A stretch of DNA of 64,000 nucleotides from an uncultured Pelagibacteraceae bacterium (GCA_902613805.1 CACMIV010000001.1:426001-490000); one strand, 5' to 3'; shown: positions 25,974 through 35,909, numbered from the stretch's first letter. A program made the numbers and translations. The notes: a model not told the origin generated them from the letters alone.

Positions 25974-28237
25974 CTTTTGAATGCTGATAATGCGGCAAGA
26001 TTAACGATGTCAGCAACATTTGCACCTAAAGGCGCAATTTGTATACTCTCTTTAAATCCAACCAAATAAGGACCAACTAACGTGCCACCCCCAAGTTCTT
26101 GCAGCATTTTTGTAGAAATACTTGCACTATGTATTGCCGGCATAATAAGTAAATTGGCAGGTCCTGATAATTTACAAAATGGATAAAGACTCATTAGATT
26201 TTCATTTAGAGCTGTATTTGCGCCCATTTCACCATCGTATTCAAAATCAACATTTCTTTCATCGAGAATTTTTTTTGCATCCCTCATGTACACTGATCTT
26301 TCCGTAAAAGGTTTACCAAAATTTGAATAAGAAACTAGTGCCGCTTTTGGCTCAATGCCAAATATGTCTCTAACAACCTCTGCACTCTCCTGAGTAATAT
26401 TTGCTAATTGTGACGCATTGGGCATATCATGAACATTTGAGTCTGCTACAAAAACCGTTCTACCATTACATAACATCACAGTCATGCCTAGAATAGTTTT
26501 ATTAGGTATTGGGTCCAGAACATACTCTATACTTTCCAATGATGCTGCATAACTTCTTGTAAGTCCACAAACCATTGCATCAGCTTCTTTAAGAGATACC
26601 ATGCAAGCCGCAAAAACATTTCTTTCTCTAATTAATAAATCTAAACAATCTTTTTTTAGAAAACCTTTTCTTTGCAGTCGGTGATAAATATGATCTGCAT
26701 ATCGATCATGTTCCATTTTATTTCTAGTACTGTGAATTTCCATTTGATCAAAAAAGTCTAAGCCCATATCTTTCATTTTACTTTTAATTACCTCGTCTCT
26801 ACCAATTAAAATTGGAGTACCCATTCTATTATTTAGAAAAATCACTGCAGCTCTAATCATGTCTTCTTCCTCACCTTCAGTAAAGATAACTCTTCTTGGA
26901 TTCTCTTTTACTTCTTGAAAAACTTTTTGTAAAAGACCAGCGGAAGGATTTAATCTTGCAGATAATTCGTTAGAGTAGTTTTCCATATCAACAATTGCTC
27001 TTCTTGCAACACCAGTGTCCATTGCAGCCTTCGCAACTGCTGGTGGCACTTTACTAATTAGCCTTGGGTCAAATGGAGATGGAATTATATAATCTGGTCC
27101 ATATCGAGGTCTTTTCCCCGGATAGGCATTAGCCACTTCGTCTGGTACATCTTCCTTTGCTAGTTCAGCAATAGCTTTAGCGGCGGCAATCTTCATTTCT
27201 AAATTAATTGTTTTTGCTCTCACGTCTAAGGCACCTCTAAATATATATGGAAAGCCAAGGACATTATTAACCTGATTAGGGTAATCAGATCTTCCAGTTG
27301 CAATAATTGCATCGTCTCTGCATTCTTTAATTTTTTCAGGTAATATTTCTGGTTCAGGATTTGCCATTGCAAAAATGATTGGTTTTTCTGCCATTGATAA
27401 AACCATTTTTTGACTAATGATGTTTCCAATTGAAAGTCCAAAAAAAATATCAGCTCCTTTTAAAGCATCTTCAAGAGTTCTACATTTAGTTTTTACTGCA
27501 TGTGCAGATTTCCATTGGTTCATATTTTCATTTCGTTCAGAATAAATAACACCCTTAGTGTCACACAGTATTGCATTTTCATTTGGCATCCCCATCGCTT
27601 TTAATAGTTCTAAACACGCTATACCAGCAGCACCAGCTCCATTCACAACAATTTTGACTTCATTAATTTTTTTGTTCGTTAAGTCCATGGCATTTAATAA
27701 TGCAGCAGCAGAAATTATTGCGGTTCCATGTTGATCATCATGGAAAATAGGAATATCCATGATCTCTCTCAGTGAGTCTTCTATAATGAAGCACTCAGGA
27801 GCCTTAATATCTTCTAGATTAATTCCACCAAATGAAGGCCCTAGATATTTAACTGAATTAATAAACTCTTCAGCATCTTCAGTGTCTATCTCTAAATCGA
27901 TTGAATCTATATCAGAGAATCTTTTAAATAGAACAGATTTACCTTCCATAACTGGTTTAGATGCATGGGCACCCAAATTTCCAAGGCCCAAGATAGCTGT
28001 TCCGTTTGAAATTACTGCAACTAGATTTCCCTTACTTGTATAGTCGTAGACCGTACTAGTGTCATCCGCTATTGCATTGACCGGGGCAGCAACACCAGGT
28101 GAATAAGCTAATGAAAGATCCCTTTGAGTTTCAAGAGGTTTTGTAGCTTTAATTTCTATTTTGCCAGGTTTGCCTTGCGCGTGAAAAACTAAGGCTTCTT
28201 TTTCACTAAAATGCTCTTCTCTGTCTTTTTTATTCAT
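25970..28237 (-). CDS. maeB: NADP-dependent malic enzyme with C-terminal phosphotransacetylase-like domain
   Basis: This enzyme decarboxylates malate to pyruvate and makes NADPH. Of 755 residues, about 1-430 form the malic enzyme: SLAYSPGVAAP, the Lys-containing GNLVAVISNGTAILGLGNLG, the metal site FHDDQHGTAI and the Rossmann VNGAGAAGIACLELL. About 440-755 form a phosphotransacetylase-like domain, regulatory in characterised MaeB proteins. The gene is monocistronic, divergent from murJ and convergent with the esterase. Confidence 0.96.
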   Translation of the reverse strand: MNKKDREEHFSEKEALVFHAQGKPGKIEIKATKPLETQRDLSLAYSPGVAAPVNAIADDTSTVYDYTSKGNLVAVISNGTAILGLGNLGAHASKPVMEGKSVLFKRFSDIDSIDLEIDTEDAEEFINSVKYLGPSFGGINLEDIKAPECFIIEDSLREIMDIPIFHDDQHGTAIISAAALLNAMDLTNKKINEVKIVVNGAGAAGIACLELLKAMGMPNENAILCDTKGVIYSERNENMNQWKSAHAVKTKCRTLEDALKGADIFFGLSIGNIISQKMVLSMAEKPIIFAMANPEPEILPEKIKECRDDAIIATGRSDYPNQVNNVLGFPYIFRGALDVRAKTINLEMKIAAAKAIAELAKEDVPDEVANAYPGKRPRYGPDYIIPSPFDPRLISKVPPAVAKAAMDTGVARRAIVDMENYSNELSARLNPSAGLLQKVFQEVKENPRRVIFTEGEEEDMIRAAVIFLNNRMGTPILIGRDEVIKSKMKDMGLDFFDQMEIHSTRNKMEHDRYADHIYHRLQRKGFLKKDCLDLLIRERNVFAACMVSLKEADAMVCGLTRSYAASLESIEYVLDPIPNKTILGMTVMLCNGRTVFVADSNVHDMPNASQLANITQESAEVVRDIFGIEPKAALVSYSNFGKPFTERSVYMRDAKKILDERNVDFEYDGEMGANTALNENLMSLYPFCKLSGPANLLIMPAIHSASISTKMLQELGGGTLVGPYLVGFKESIQIAPLGANVADIVNLAALSAFKS

Positions 28238-28357
28238 ATGCTTTTTTTGAAATTTATATAGGTTTTTACCTTCTTTTCAAATTCAAAAGATATATATTGG
28301 GTGAAATTTTACTTACGAAGTTGTTTAAATCAAAATAGATTAATAAACAATATTAAT

Positions 28358-29896
28358 ATGAACGTTTTAAAATCCTCATTTATATACTCTTTATTTACAT
28401 CTTTCAGTAGAATATTTGGTTTTTTAAGAGATATTATGATTGCCAATTTTTTAGGCACTGGAATTATAGCAGACATTTTCTTTGTTGCCTTTAGGCTTCC
28501 AAATACATTTAGAAGGATATTTTCAGAAGGAGCACTTAATTCAGCTTTTGTCCCGATTTACACCAAGCTAATTAAAGACAATTTAATTCAAGATGCACAA
28601 AAATTCGCTGGAAGTATTTTTTGGCTTTTTATTATTACATCATCATTGGTTGTACTAATCATTGAAATTTTTATGCCTTACTTTGTAACTATATTGGCTC
28701 CTGGTTTTGTAAATGATAGTGAGAAATTTAATGAGCTAGTTAAGATTTCACGAATAATTTTTCCTTTTTTGATACTAATAAGTATTTCTTCAATTTGTTC
28801 ATCAATTTTAAATTCACATAATAAATTTGCTTTATCGGCTGCTCTTCCAATTATATTAAACATTACATTGATTATTGCTCTTATCATTGCAGCTTATTTG
28901 ACAGCAAATTATTTATTATTTCTATCATGGGGTGTAATCACTGCAGGTTTAATCCAGGTTGTGTTTCTTTTAATTGCTTTGACTAGAAAAAATATTTTTT
29001 TCTTATTTACCACAAAAATATACACAATTTATATCAAGCGGTTTGCCAAATTATTTAGTGCAAGCTTTTTCTCGTCTGGATTATTACAGATTAACATATT
29101 AATTGGTACAATAATTGCTTCTTACGAGAGCGGCGCTATTTCATACCTTTATTACGCAGATCGTGTTTATCAACTACCACTTGCACTTATTGGAATAGCA
29201 ATTGGAATTGCAATCCTCCCCTCAATTTCAAGTAAGATAAAAACAGAAAGTATTGAAAAAATTCAAATTACAATTGAATATGCTTTGTTATATTCATTAT
29301 TATTTGCTGTTCCCGCATCAGTAGGAATCTTTGTTCTCTCAGAGCAAATTATTGCTGTTTTGTTTGAACGAGGAGAATTTAATGAAAAATCCTCATTTTT
29401 CACTTCTGAAGCCCTTAAATTCTATTCTTTAGGTCTTGTCGCATTTATTCTCATGAAAATTTACACGCCTATATTTTTTGCATATGAAAATGCCAAACCC
29501 ACTTTATATGTTACAGCCATTAATTTATTTTTAAATATATCATTAAGTATAGTCTTATTTATTTACATAGGTTTTACTGGTATTCCAATAGCTACAAGCG
29601 TTTCAGCTTGGATAAGTGTTTTACTTATGTACTACTATTTACAAAAAAATAACTATTATAAAATTAGCAATACAATTATTTTACCTACAGCAATTATCAT
29701 TGCAGTCTCATTGCTAATGTATTTATATTTAATATTTTTAAAAAATAATTCAGGATTTTTTAATTTAGTAGATCATAAGGAAATTATATTTCTTTTATTT
29801 TCAGTACTTTCCTCAATAATACTTTATTTTATTATGATTTCCTTTTACAAGCCGTTTAAATATTCTGAAATTAAAAAGATTTTGCAACATGATTGA
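28358..29896 (+). CDS. murJ: Lipid II flippase MurJ
   Basis: This MOP-superfamily integral membrane protein flips lipid II for peptidoglycan synthesis. It has 512 residues from the chosen ATG, with about 14 hydrophobic segments. Signature regions are SRIFGFLRDIMIANFLGTG, the FRLPNTFRRIFSEGALNSAFVPIY stretch and ISYLYYADRVYQLPLALIGIAIG. An upstream in-frame ATG at 28301 would add 19 polar residues foreign to the family, so 28358 is preferred. The stop overlaps trpS. Confidence 0.95.
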   Translation: MNVLKSSFIYSLFTSFSRIFGFLRDIMIANFLGTGIIADIFFVAFRLPNTFRRIFSEGALNSAFVPIYTKLIKDNLIQDAQKFAGSIFWLFIITSSLVVLIIEIFMPYFVTILAPGFVNDSEKFNELVKISRIIFPFLILISISSICSSILNSHNKFALSAALPIILNITLIIALIIAAYLTANYLLFLSWGVITAGLIQVVFLLIALTRKNIFFLFTTKIYTIYIKRFAKLFSASFFSSGLLQINILIGTIIASYESGAISYLYYADRVYQLPLALIGIAIGIAILPSISSKIKTESIEKIQITIEYALLYSLLFAVPASVGIFVLSEQIIAVLFERGEFNEKSSFFTSEALKFYSLGLVAFILMKIYTPIFFAYENAKPTLYVTAINLFLNISLSIVLFIYIGFTGIPIATSVSAWISVLLMYYYLQKNNYYKISNTIILPTAIIIAVSLLMYLYLIFLKNNSGFFNLVDHKEIIFLLFSVLSSIILYFIMISFYKPFKYSEIKKILQHD

Positions 29897-30911
29897 AATG
29901 AAAAAAAATACAGTATTATCGGGAGTGCAACCCTCAGGCGACCTTCACATAGGAAACTATCTTGGTGCAATTAAAAACTTTGTGGATATGCAAAATGACT
30001 ATAACTGTTTTTTTTGTATTGTAGATTTACATGCAATAACTGTTAAACAAGATCCAAAGATTTTAAAAACAAACACTCTTGAAGTTGCAGCGACTTATAT
30101 TGCATCAGGTATAGATCCAAAAACTAGTACAATTTTTAATCAAAGCAGTGTATCTGCTCATGCTGAGTTAGCTTGGATAATTAATTGTGTTACAAGAATG
30201 GGGTGGTTGAATAGAATGACACAATTTAAAGATAAAGCTGGTGCAGATAAGGAGAATGCGAGCTCAGGTTTATTTACTTATCCTAACTTAATGGCTGCCG
30301 ATATTCTAATTTATAAGGCAACGCATGTCCCAGTTGGAAACGATCAAAAGCAACATCTTGAGCTGACCAGGGATATCGCACAGAAATTCAATCGCGATTT
30401 TAAATGTGAAAATTTCTTTCCAATTCCTGAACCAATAATAGACAAAAATATTTCAAGAATAATGTCCCTGAAAGATGGAAGTCAAAAGATGAGTAAATCA
30501 GATTTATCTGAATATTCGCGCATAAACCTTTTAGATGAAAGTGATATAATTATTAAAAAAATAAGAAAAGCAAAAACTGCTGATACATTAATGCCAGAAA
30601 AAATTAAAGATATTCTCAAATTGAATGAAATTAATAATTTGCTTAACATTTACTCAGGCTTTACCGGTATTGAAAAACAGATGCTAGTTGAAAAATATAA
30701 AGGACAAAATTTTTCAAACTTTAAGTCTGATTTATCTGATATTCTTGTGGAACAAATAAAACCGATTACATCAGAAATCAAAAAACTTATGCAAAATAAA
30801 GATTATCTTTTAGAAATTTTACAAGACGGCCAAAACAAAGCAAATGAGGTTGCTCAAAAAACTCTTAATGATGTATATGATTTAGTAGGATTTATAAGAA
30901 ATGAAACATAG
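29889..30911 (+). CDS. trpS: Tryptophanyl-tRNA synthetase
   Basis: This class I aminoacyl-tRNA synthetase charges tRNA-Trp. The HIGH-type motif is HIGN at 20-23 (VQPSGDLHIGNYLGA), and KMSKS is at 200-204. The length is 340. The ATG at 29889 overlaps the murJ stop by 8 bases. An ATG three codons later is equally possible. The 3' end overlaps the usp gene by 11 bases. The murJ-trpS-usp-nfu order is typical of Alphaproteobacteria. Confidence 0.97.
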   Translation: MIEMKKNTVLSGVQPSGDLHIGNYLGAIKNFVDMQNDYNCFFCIVDLHAITVKQDPKILKTNTLEVAATYIASGIDPKTSTIFNQSSVSAHAELAWIINCVTRMGWLNRMTQFKDKAGADKENASSGLFTYPNLMAADILIYKATHVPVGNDQKQHLELTRDIAQKFNRDFKCENFFPIPEPIIDKNISRIMSLKDGSQKMSKSDLSEYSRINLLDESDIIIKKIRKAKTADTLMPEKIKDILKLNEINNLLNIYSGFTGIEKQMLVEKYKGQNFSNFKSDLSDILVEQIKPITSEIKKLMQNKDYLLEILQDGQNKANEVAQKTLNDVYDLVGFIRNET

Positions 30912-31377
30912 ATCGAAATTTTTAGTAATAGTTGATGAATCAAAAGAGTTAAACGTGGCAATCAGGTTTGCCGCGAAGCGTGCACAAAGTACAAAAGGGA
31001 ATGTAATTTTATTAAATGTTATTGAGCAATTCGATCCTCAACAATGGCAGTCAATTGAAGACATTATTCTTCAAGAAGCAAGAGACAAGGCACAAGAAAA
31101 ACTACAGAAATGGTCTAAAGTCATAAATGAGCTAACTAATATAGTTCCAGAATTAATGATTAAAGAGGGAATTACAAGTGAAAAAATAATCGAGACACTT
31201 GAAGAGGATAATGCAATTAGATTTCTTGTTCTAGCTGCTGCTGAAGCAGATCAACCGGGACCCCTTGTATCTCTTTTGGCAGGACAAAAATCAGGAAAAT
31301 TACCGGTACCTGTTGTAATAATACCGCAAGGTCTTTCAGACGATTTAATTGATGATTTGGCTTCAAGGTCTGATTAA
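30901..31377 (+). CDS. Universal stress protein (UspA domain)
   Basis: This is a single Usp domain of 158 residues with the N-terminal strand FLVIVDESKELNVAIRFAAKRA and VILLNV. A C-terminal strand VPVVIIPQG follows. The ATP-binding G-x2-G-x9-G-S/T loop is not clearly preserved (LAGQKSGKLPVP). This may therefore be a non-ATP-binding type. Its role is unknown beyond conserved linkage to trpS and nfu in Alphaproteobacteria. Confidence 0.86.
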   Translation: MKHRSKFLVIVDESKELNVAIRFAAKRAQSTKGNVILLNVIEQFDPQQWQSIEDIILQEARDKAQEKLQKWSKVINELTNIVPELMIKEGITSEKIIETLEEDNAIRFLVLAAAEADQPGPLVSLLAGQKSGKLPVPVVIIPQGLSDDLIDDLASRSD

Positions 31378-31462
31378 AAATCAATTTAATTTCAGTAACT
31401 TAATAATTAACTTCATCAAAACTTTAAAATTTTATGAATCTCTCTATATAACTTTAAAGCAT

Positions 31463-32026
31463 ATGTTTATACAAACCGAATCAACGCCAAACCCAAACTC
31501 TTTAAAGTTCATTCTTGAAGATTATCAGCTATGCGTTGATCCTATAGAGTTCAATAAATCTAGTGATAATACACATTCAGTATTGGCAGACGAACTTTTT
31601 AAAATAAAAGGAATTGAAAAGTTATTGTTTAATAAGAATTGTATATCAGTTAATAAAACTGAGTACACTTGGGATCAACTCAAAGCCTCCATATTGAATG
31701 TGATTTCAAATCATATAAACTCTGGCTTACCAGCTGTTGAAAAGGAAGATAATAACTCTGATGAATTAGATACTGTTGAGTTTGACAATGAAGATATCAA
31801 GGTAGTGAATATGATCAATAGTATTTTATCAAAAAAGATTAGGCCTGCAATAATGCAGGATGGGGGTGATGTAAAGTTTATAAAATATGAAAACGGCGTT
31901 GCTCATCTCTTGCTAAACGGTAGTTGTGCAGGTTGCCCAAGTGCAACAATTACATTGAAAAATGGCATAGAAAATATGCTTAAGCACCACATTCCTGAAG
32001 TACAAAAAGTTGAGCAAGTATTTTAA
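31463..32026 (+). CDS. Nfu/NifU-like iron-sulfur cluster scaffold
   Basis: This protein carries Fe-S clusters to apo-enzymes. The N-terminal Nfu_N domain begins MFIQTESTPNPNSLKF. The C-terminal NifU domain holds the cluster-binding GSCAGCPSA (Cys155 and Cys158). It is 187 residues long. The open frame begins at 31349 inside usp, but the ATG at 31463 gives the conserved N-terminus. The 85 bases after usp have no Shine-Dalgarno near the ATG. Confidence 0.94.
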   Translation: MFIQTESTPNPNSLKFILEDYQLCVDPIEFNKSSDNTHSVLADELFKIKGIEKLLFNKNCISVNKTEYTWDQLKASILNVISNHINSGLPAVEKEDNNSDELDTVEFDNEDIKVVNMINSILSKKIRPAIMQDGGDVKFIKYENGVAHLLLNGSCAGCPSATITLKNGIENMLKHHIPEVQKVEQVF

Positions 32027-32038
32027 AGTTTTAAAAGC

Positions 32039-33007
32039 ATGAATATTTTAATTACTCAAAATAAAAGCATTAAATTTTTATTTAGAATATATTATTTTAT
32101 TTTTTTACTAATTGTACTATCAGTTTTGACATCATTAATTTTTACAAATAGTTTCTATCAAAAGTCAATTATGACTAAGAATGTATCTATAAATAGCAGC
32201 GAAAAAGATTTACAAATTTCATACATCAGGGACTTACAAACAGCTAAATCTTTACTACAAAATAAGCTTATTGATGACCTCCACATTGACCAAATTAGAG
32301 AAACTAAGATTATTCCGAATATAACAGTTGTTAAATTACCTAATGACTTGAAAAGCATTAAGTCAATACAAAATAGAAAAGAGCTATTTATTAAAATTAC
32401 ATTACCTTTAATAGTTCAGGAAAATGAAAAACTCTTATCAATTAATAAAAAAATTAAATCGATAAAAAGTAATATTAATAAAATATCACGCAAAGAGGCA
32501 ATTTGGGCTCAAAAGCTAATGAAAGATTATAAAGTAGACTCTTTAGATGCTTTATTAATTAATGTTGACGAAATACCAGTATCTCTTGCGTTAGCTCAAG
32601 CAGTAATTGAAAGTGGATGGGGAACGTCAAGATTTGCGTATGAAGGTAATGCACTATTTGGTCAATACGTTTGGGGCAATGCAAATGAAGGAATTGTTCC
32701 AAATGAAAGAGAAACAGACGCCAAATATAAAATTAAATCTTTTAATAGTTTAAGCGAGTCAGTTGCGTCTTATATGAAAAATTTAAATACAAACTTTCAT
32801 TATAATGAATTTCGTATTAACAGATTTGTATATAGATCAAATATGATTCCTTTAAAAGGAACAAATTTAGTAGATTATCTATTTAATTATTCTATTGAAG
32901 ATGACTATATTGATAAAGTGAAAAAAATTATTGAAATAAATAAATTTGAAGATTTTGATAGTTTAAGTATACATCAAGAGCTTTTATTGATGACTGATAT
33001 TATTTAA
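32039..33007 (+). CDS. Bax-type N-acetylglucosaminidase-family membrane protein
   Basis: This is a 322-residue protein with one N-terminal membrane helix (about 13-38), a charged coiled linker and a C-terminal Bax/glucosaminidase domain. The domain includes ALAQAVIESGWGTSRFAYEGNALFGQYVW, with the likely catalytic Glu in VIESGWG, and SVASYMKNLNTNFHYNEFR. It is probably a periplasmic peptidoglycan hydrolase. It is an envelope gene lodged between nfu and tsaB and converges with a deacetylase, overlapping it by 8 bases. Confidence 0.82.
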   Translation: MNILITQNKSIKFLFRIYYFIFLLIVLSVLTSLIFTNSFYQKSIMTKNVSINSSEKDLQISYIRDLQTAKSLLQNKLIDDLHIDQIRETKIIPNITVVKLPNDLKSIKSIQNRKELFIKITLPLIVQENEKLLSINKKIKSIKSNINKISRKEAIWAQKLMKDYKVDSLDALLINVDEIPVSLALAQAVIESGWGTSRFAYEGNALFGQYVWGNANEGIVPNERETDAKYKIKSFNSLSESVASYMKNLNTNFHYNEFRINRFVYRSNMIPLKGTNLVDYLFNYSIEDDYIDKVKKIIEINKFEDFDSLSIHQELLLMTDII

Positions 33008-34034
33008 CTAAAAATTGGTATCCAAACCAATACCAATCATCATCTATCTTAGTTGTACAGTTTAGTCTGGCTCTTCCGACCAAATAGCTATCCTTCAATC
33101 TAATTTGTACCCTATCTTTTTTTATATTTGTCAATTCCTGCTTTTCCCATTCACCACCAGGATTTGAAAAGCAATCGAGTGAACTATTTTTTAAGTTGGT
33201 AAGTATGCTAAATTCAATGATCGGTTTTTTATTTTTAGTAAGCAACATATCCAATGGTAAAAAGTTTTTAATTTTTAAAGAATAGGCGTTTACTGCAAAT
33301 TCAAATCTATCTTTTTCTCCAAACCTCTCATTTAAGGAAAACCTAGGTAAATAGTATCTATTATCAGAACTTGAAATGACCCCAGAATGCTGACCAAATG
33401 CATGAGAAATGTTAAATTCTTTTAAAATATTAATTACTTCAATACTTGTTTCGCCATAGGGATAAGCAAATAATGACGGTATGAAACCAACATTTTTAAT
33501 CCAACTTTTATGAGAATTTAATATGTCCTCTTTTATCTCTGAAACACTATTCAATGGCAAGTGTAAATGAGTAGACGTGTGCTGGCCAACACTCCCACCC
33601 TCATCAATAAATTTTTTTATTTCTGCCCAATTCATGTAACCTTTTGTTTTTTTATCAATAATGTCTGTTGATATAAACAATGTAACTGGAATGTTATTAT
33701 CTCTAAAAACTGGCCAAGCAATTTTATAAAAAGAACTGTAAGCATCATCAACAGAAAACGCTACAGCTTTTTTATCAAATTGATTATTTTGATCTAAATC
33801 CTTAATCAAATCTTCAAGCTTAATCACTTTAGTTTCATTACTCAAAATATAATCAATATGAGAGTAAAATTGCTCCTCACTTACATTTGTCGAAGGATAT
33901 TTATCTTCTCCAAATCTGTGGTACATAAATACTGAAATACCAGGCTCAGCAAAGGCAGGCAAAGAATATGAAAAGCAAACTAGTAAAAATATAAAATAAC
34001 TTTTATTAGATTTGGTCAAAAAAAAATTATTCAT
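33000..34034 (-). CDS. Secreted polysaccharide deacetylase (NodB-like)
   Basis: This is a carbohydrate esterase family 4-like protein of 344 residues with a signal peptide (cleavage likely after AFA, about residue 29). NodB motif 1 is SVDDAY instead of TFDDG, keeping the Asp pair. Motif 2, HTSTHLHL, keeps the H-x3-H metal ligands, and motif 3 is FAYPYGE. A C-terminal extension of about 90 residues is unassigned. It is the only minus-strand gene between 28238 and 52040 and faces a cell-wall hydrolase. Confidence 0.82.
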   Translation of the reverse strand: MNNFFLTKSNKSYFIFLLVCFSYSLPAFAEPGISVFMYHRFGEDKYPSTNVSEEQFYSHIDYILSNETKVIKLEDLIKDLDQNNQFDKKAVAFSVDDAYSSFYKIAWPVFRDNNIPVTLFISTDIIDKKTKGYMNWAEIKKFIDEGGSVGQHTSTHLHLPLNSVSEIKEDILNSHKSWIKNVGFIPSLFAYPYGETSIEVINILKEFNISHAFGQHSGVISSSDNRYYLPRFSLNERFGEKDRFEFAVNAYSLKIKNFLPLDMLLTKNKKPIIEFSILTNLKNSSLDCFSNPGGEWEKQELTNIKKDRVQIRLKDSYLVGRARLNCTTKIDDDWYWFGYQFLVK

Positions 34035-34075
34035 ATCATCTAATTTTTAGTCTATATGTTAAAAATAGCAATAAT

Positions 34076-34702
34076 ATGTTTCTAATTCTAGATTTTACTA
34101 ATTCATTTAAAATGGCAATTTTAAGTAATAATATTTTGATTGAAAAAGAATTAAAAACAAAAAAAAACATATCTGAAATGCTTATATTTGAAATTGAAAA
34201 ATTTTTTAAAAAACATGAAAAAAATATAAAAAAATTAAAAACAATTTATGTAATTACAGGGCCTGGAAGTTTTACAGGCATTAGATCTGCATTAACTTTT
34301 GCAAAGTCTCTAAAATTAACCATAAAACTAAATATTTTTGGTTTATCTAAATTTGAAATAATAAATTATAAAGTAAAAATAGCGAAATGTGCTAAACTCA
34401 AATGTATATTACTACACTTTAAAGGTAATCAATTTTTTAAACAAACATTTAGGGATAATAAAGCCATAAACGAAGTGCAATTAATAGATTTTGACAACGA
34501 GAAATTAAATATAAACCGTCAAACAGTATATATTTATGATGATATTTTACTTGAGTCGCACTTTAGGGACAAAATATCCAAGAAAATAAAAGAGAATTTC
34601 TATCTAGTATCTTATAATTTCCAAGAACTAAAAGAAATTATTATACATAATATGATTGTTAATAATGATCCAAAACCTTTATATATAAGTAATTATTATT
34701 AA
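34076..34702 (+). CDS. tsaB: tRNA t6A synthesis protein TsaB (divergent)
   Basis: TsaB is the non-catalytic partner of TsaD in making N6-threonylcarbamoyladenosine at position 37 of tRNAs. The key segment is VITGPGSFTGIRSALTFAKSL (about 62-82), and the N-terminal strand ILDFTNSFKMAIL replaces the usual IDTAT-like one. The remaining sequence is highly Lys/Ile/Asn-rich and barely conserved. Position just before fur, in the usual tsaB-rimI-fur slot, supports the call. rimI itself is missing. Confidence 0.8.
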   Translation: MFLILDFTNSFKMAILSNNILIEKELKTKKNISEMLIFEIEKFFKKHEKNIKKLKTIYVITGPGSFTGIRSALTFAKSLKLTIKLNIFGLSKFEIINYKVKIAKCAKLKCILLHFKGNQFFKQTFRDNKAINEVQLIDFDNEKLNINRQTVYIYDDILLESHFRDKISKKIKENFYLVSYNFQELKEIIIHNMIVNNDPKPLYISNYY

Positions 34703-34711
34703 GAAATACGT

Positions 34712-35131
34712 ATGATTGATGTAAAAAAAATGTGTAGGGAAAAAGGTCTAAGAATGACAGGGCAAAGAAATATTATTGCTGATGTTATAACCGAAATGAG
34801 TCTGAATGGGCACCCTGATGTAAATGAAATTTTTTTAAATGCTAATGAAAAAGACAAAAATATTAGTATTGCAACAGTTTATAGAACAGTTAAGTTATTT
34901 GAAGAATATGGAGCAATTGAAAAACATGAATTTAAAGACGGTAGGTCCAGATACGAAGCTATTGAAGATCATCATCACGATCACTTGATAGACATTGAGT
35001 CAGGAGAAATACACGAATTCACTAATGAGGAAATCGAAAACATTCAACGCGCAGTCGCCAACTCACTTGGTTATAAACTTGTTGACCACAGACTTGAACT
35101 TTATGGAGTTAAAATAAAGAAAAATAATTAG
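34712..35131 (+). CDS. fur: Fur-family metalloregulator (Fur/Mur)
   Basis: This is a metal-responsive repressor of 139 residues. The winged helix includes LRMTGQRNIIADVI and the recognition-helix region ISIATVYRTVKLFEEYGAIEKHEF. The regulatory metal site is the His-rich DHHHDHLIDIESGEIHEF. The C-terminal CxxC structural-zinc pair of some Fur proteins is absent, as in many alphaproteobacterial Fur/Mur. Whether it senses iron or manganese cannot be decided from sequence. plsC begins directly after its stop. Confidence 0.9.
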   Translation: MIDVKKMCREKGLRMTGQRNIIADVITEMSLNGHPDVNEIFLNANEKDKNISIATVYRTVKLFEEYGAIEKHEFKDGRSRYEAIEDHHHDHLIDIESGEIHEFTNEEIENIQRAVANSLGYKLVDHRLELYGVKIKKNN

Positions 35132-35908
35132 ATGTCCGTGTTAAGGCTGATTTCAATATTATTTTTTTTAGCTCTGGTAATTGCTATATCAATACCAATA
35201 CAATTTTTTTTTAATGTTGTAGGTTTCAAATTTAAAAAACTTTATCCTCTACTTTTTTATAAAATGATACAAGTGATCACAGGTATTAATATCGACTTTG
35301 ATGCATCTAAACATAATAAAAAAAACAGTGGAGTTTTATATATTGCAAACCATGTATCTTGGTTTGATATAATTTGTTTAGGAACATTATTAAATGCAAG
35401 ATTTATTGCAAAAAAAGAAGTTGCTAACATGGGTATTTTTGGTTTTTTGGCAAAACTTAGCAATACTTTTTTTATAGATAATGAAAATAAAAACAAAATT
35501 ATAGAATACAATCAACTTATTCAAAAAAATCTTCAAAATGGAGAAAATTTTATTATTTTCCCAGAAGGTACAACCTCTGATGGAAATGGCATTATGGATT
35601 TTAAATCTTCCATGCTGGAGTGTGCATTTGATAAAAATAGTCAAATCAACATTCAGCCAATTTCAATATGCTACTCTAAGTTAAACAACATTCCTATGGG
35701 AATATATTTAAGACGTAATATAGCATGGGTTGGTGATACATCTATGGTGGCAGCCATGGCAAACTTTTTAAAATCTGGCAAGATTACAGTAGATATTATT
35801 TTTCATGAATTAGTGAGTATTAAAAATTTTGAAAACAGAAAAGAATTAGCAATTTATTGTGAAAAACAAATATTAACTGGTCTCAATCAAACAATAAAAA
35901 TTAATTAA
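35132..35908 (+). CDS. plsC: 1-acyl-sn-glycerol-3-phosphate acyltransferase
   Basis: PlsC adds the second acyl chain to make phosphatidic acid. The 258-residue membrane protein has an N-terminal helix (about 5-27), the HX4D catalytic motif NHVSWFD (about 72-78) and the acceptor-binding FPEGTTSDG (about 142-150). It starts with the base after the fur stop and ends one base before miaB. Confidence 0.92.
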   Translation: MSVLRLISILFFLALVIAISIPIQFFFNVVGFKFKKLYPLLFYKMIQVITGINIDFDASKHNKKNSGVLYIANHVSWFDIICLGTLLNARFIAKKEVANMGIFGFLAKLSNTFFIDNENKNKIIEYNQLIQKNLQNGENFIIFPEGTTSDGNGIMDFKSSMLECAFDKNSQINIQPISICYSKLNNIPMGIYLRRNIAWVGDTSMVAAMANFLKSGKITVDIIFHELVSIKNFENRKELAIYCEKQILTGLNQTIKIN

Positions 35909-35909
35909 A

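Noticed and set aside
28238..28357. Small gene or RNA between maeB and murJ
   Set aside because: The sequence is AT-rich with no stable hairpin, and the murJ frame extension from 28301 is polar and not conserved-looking.
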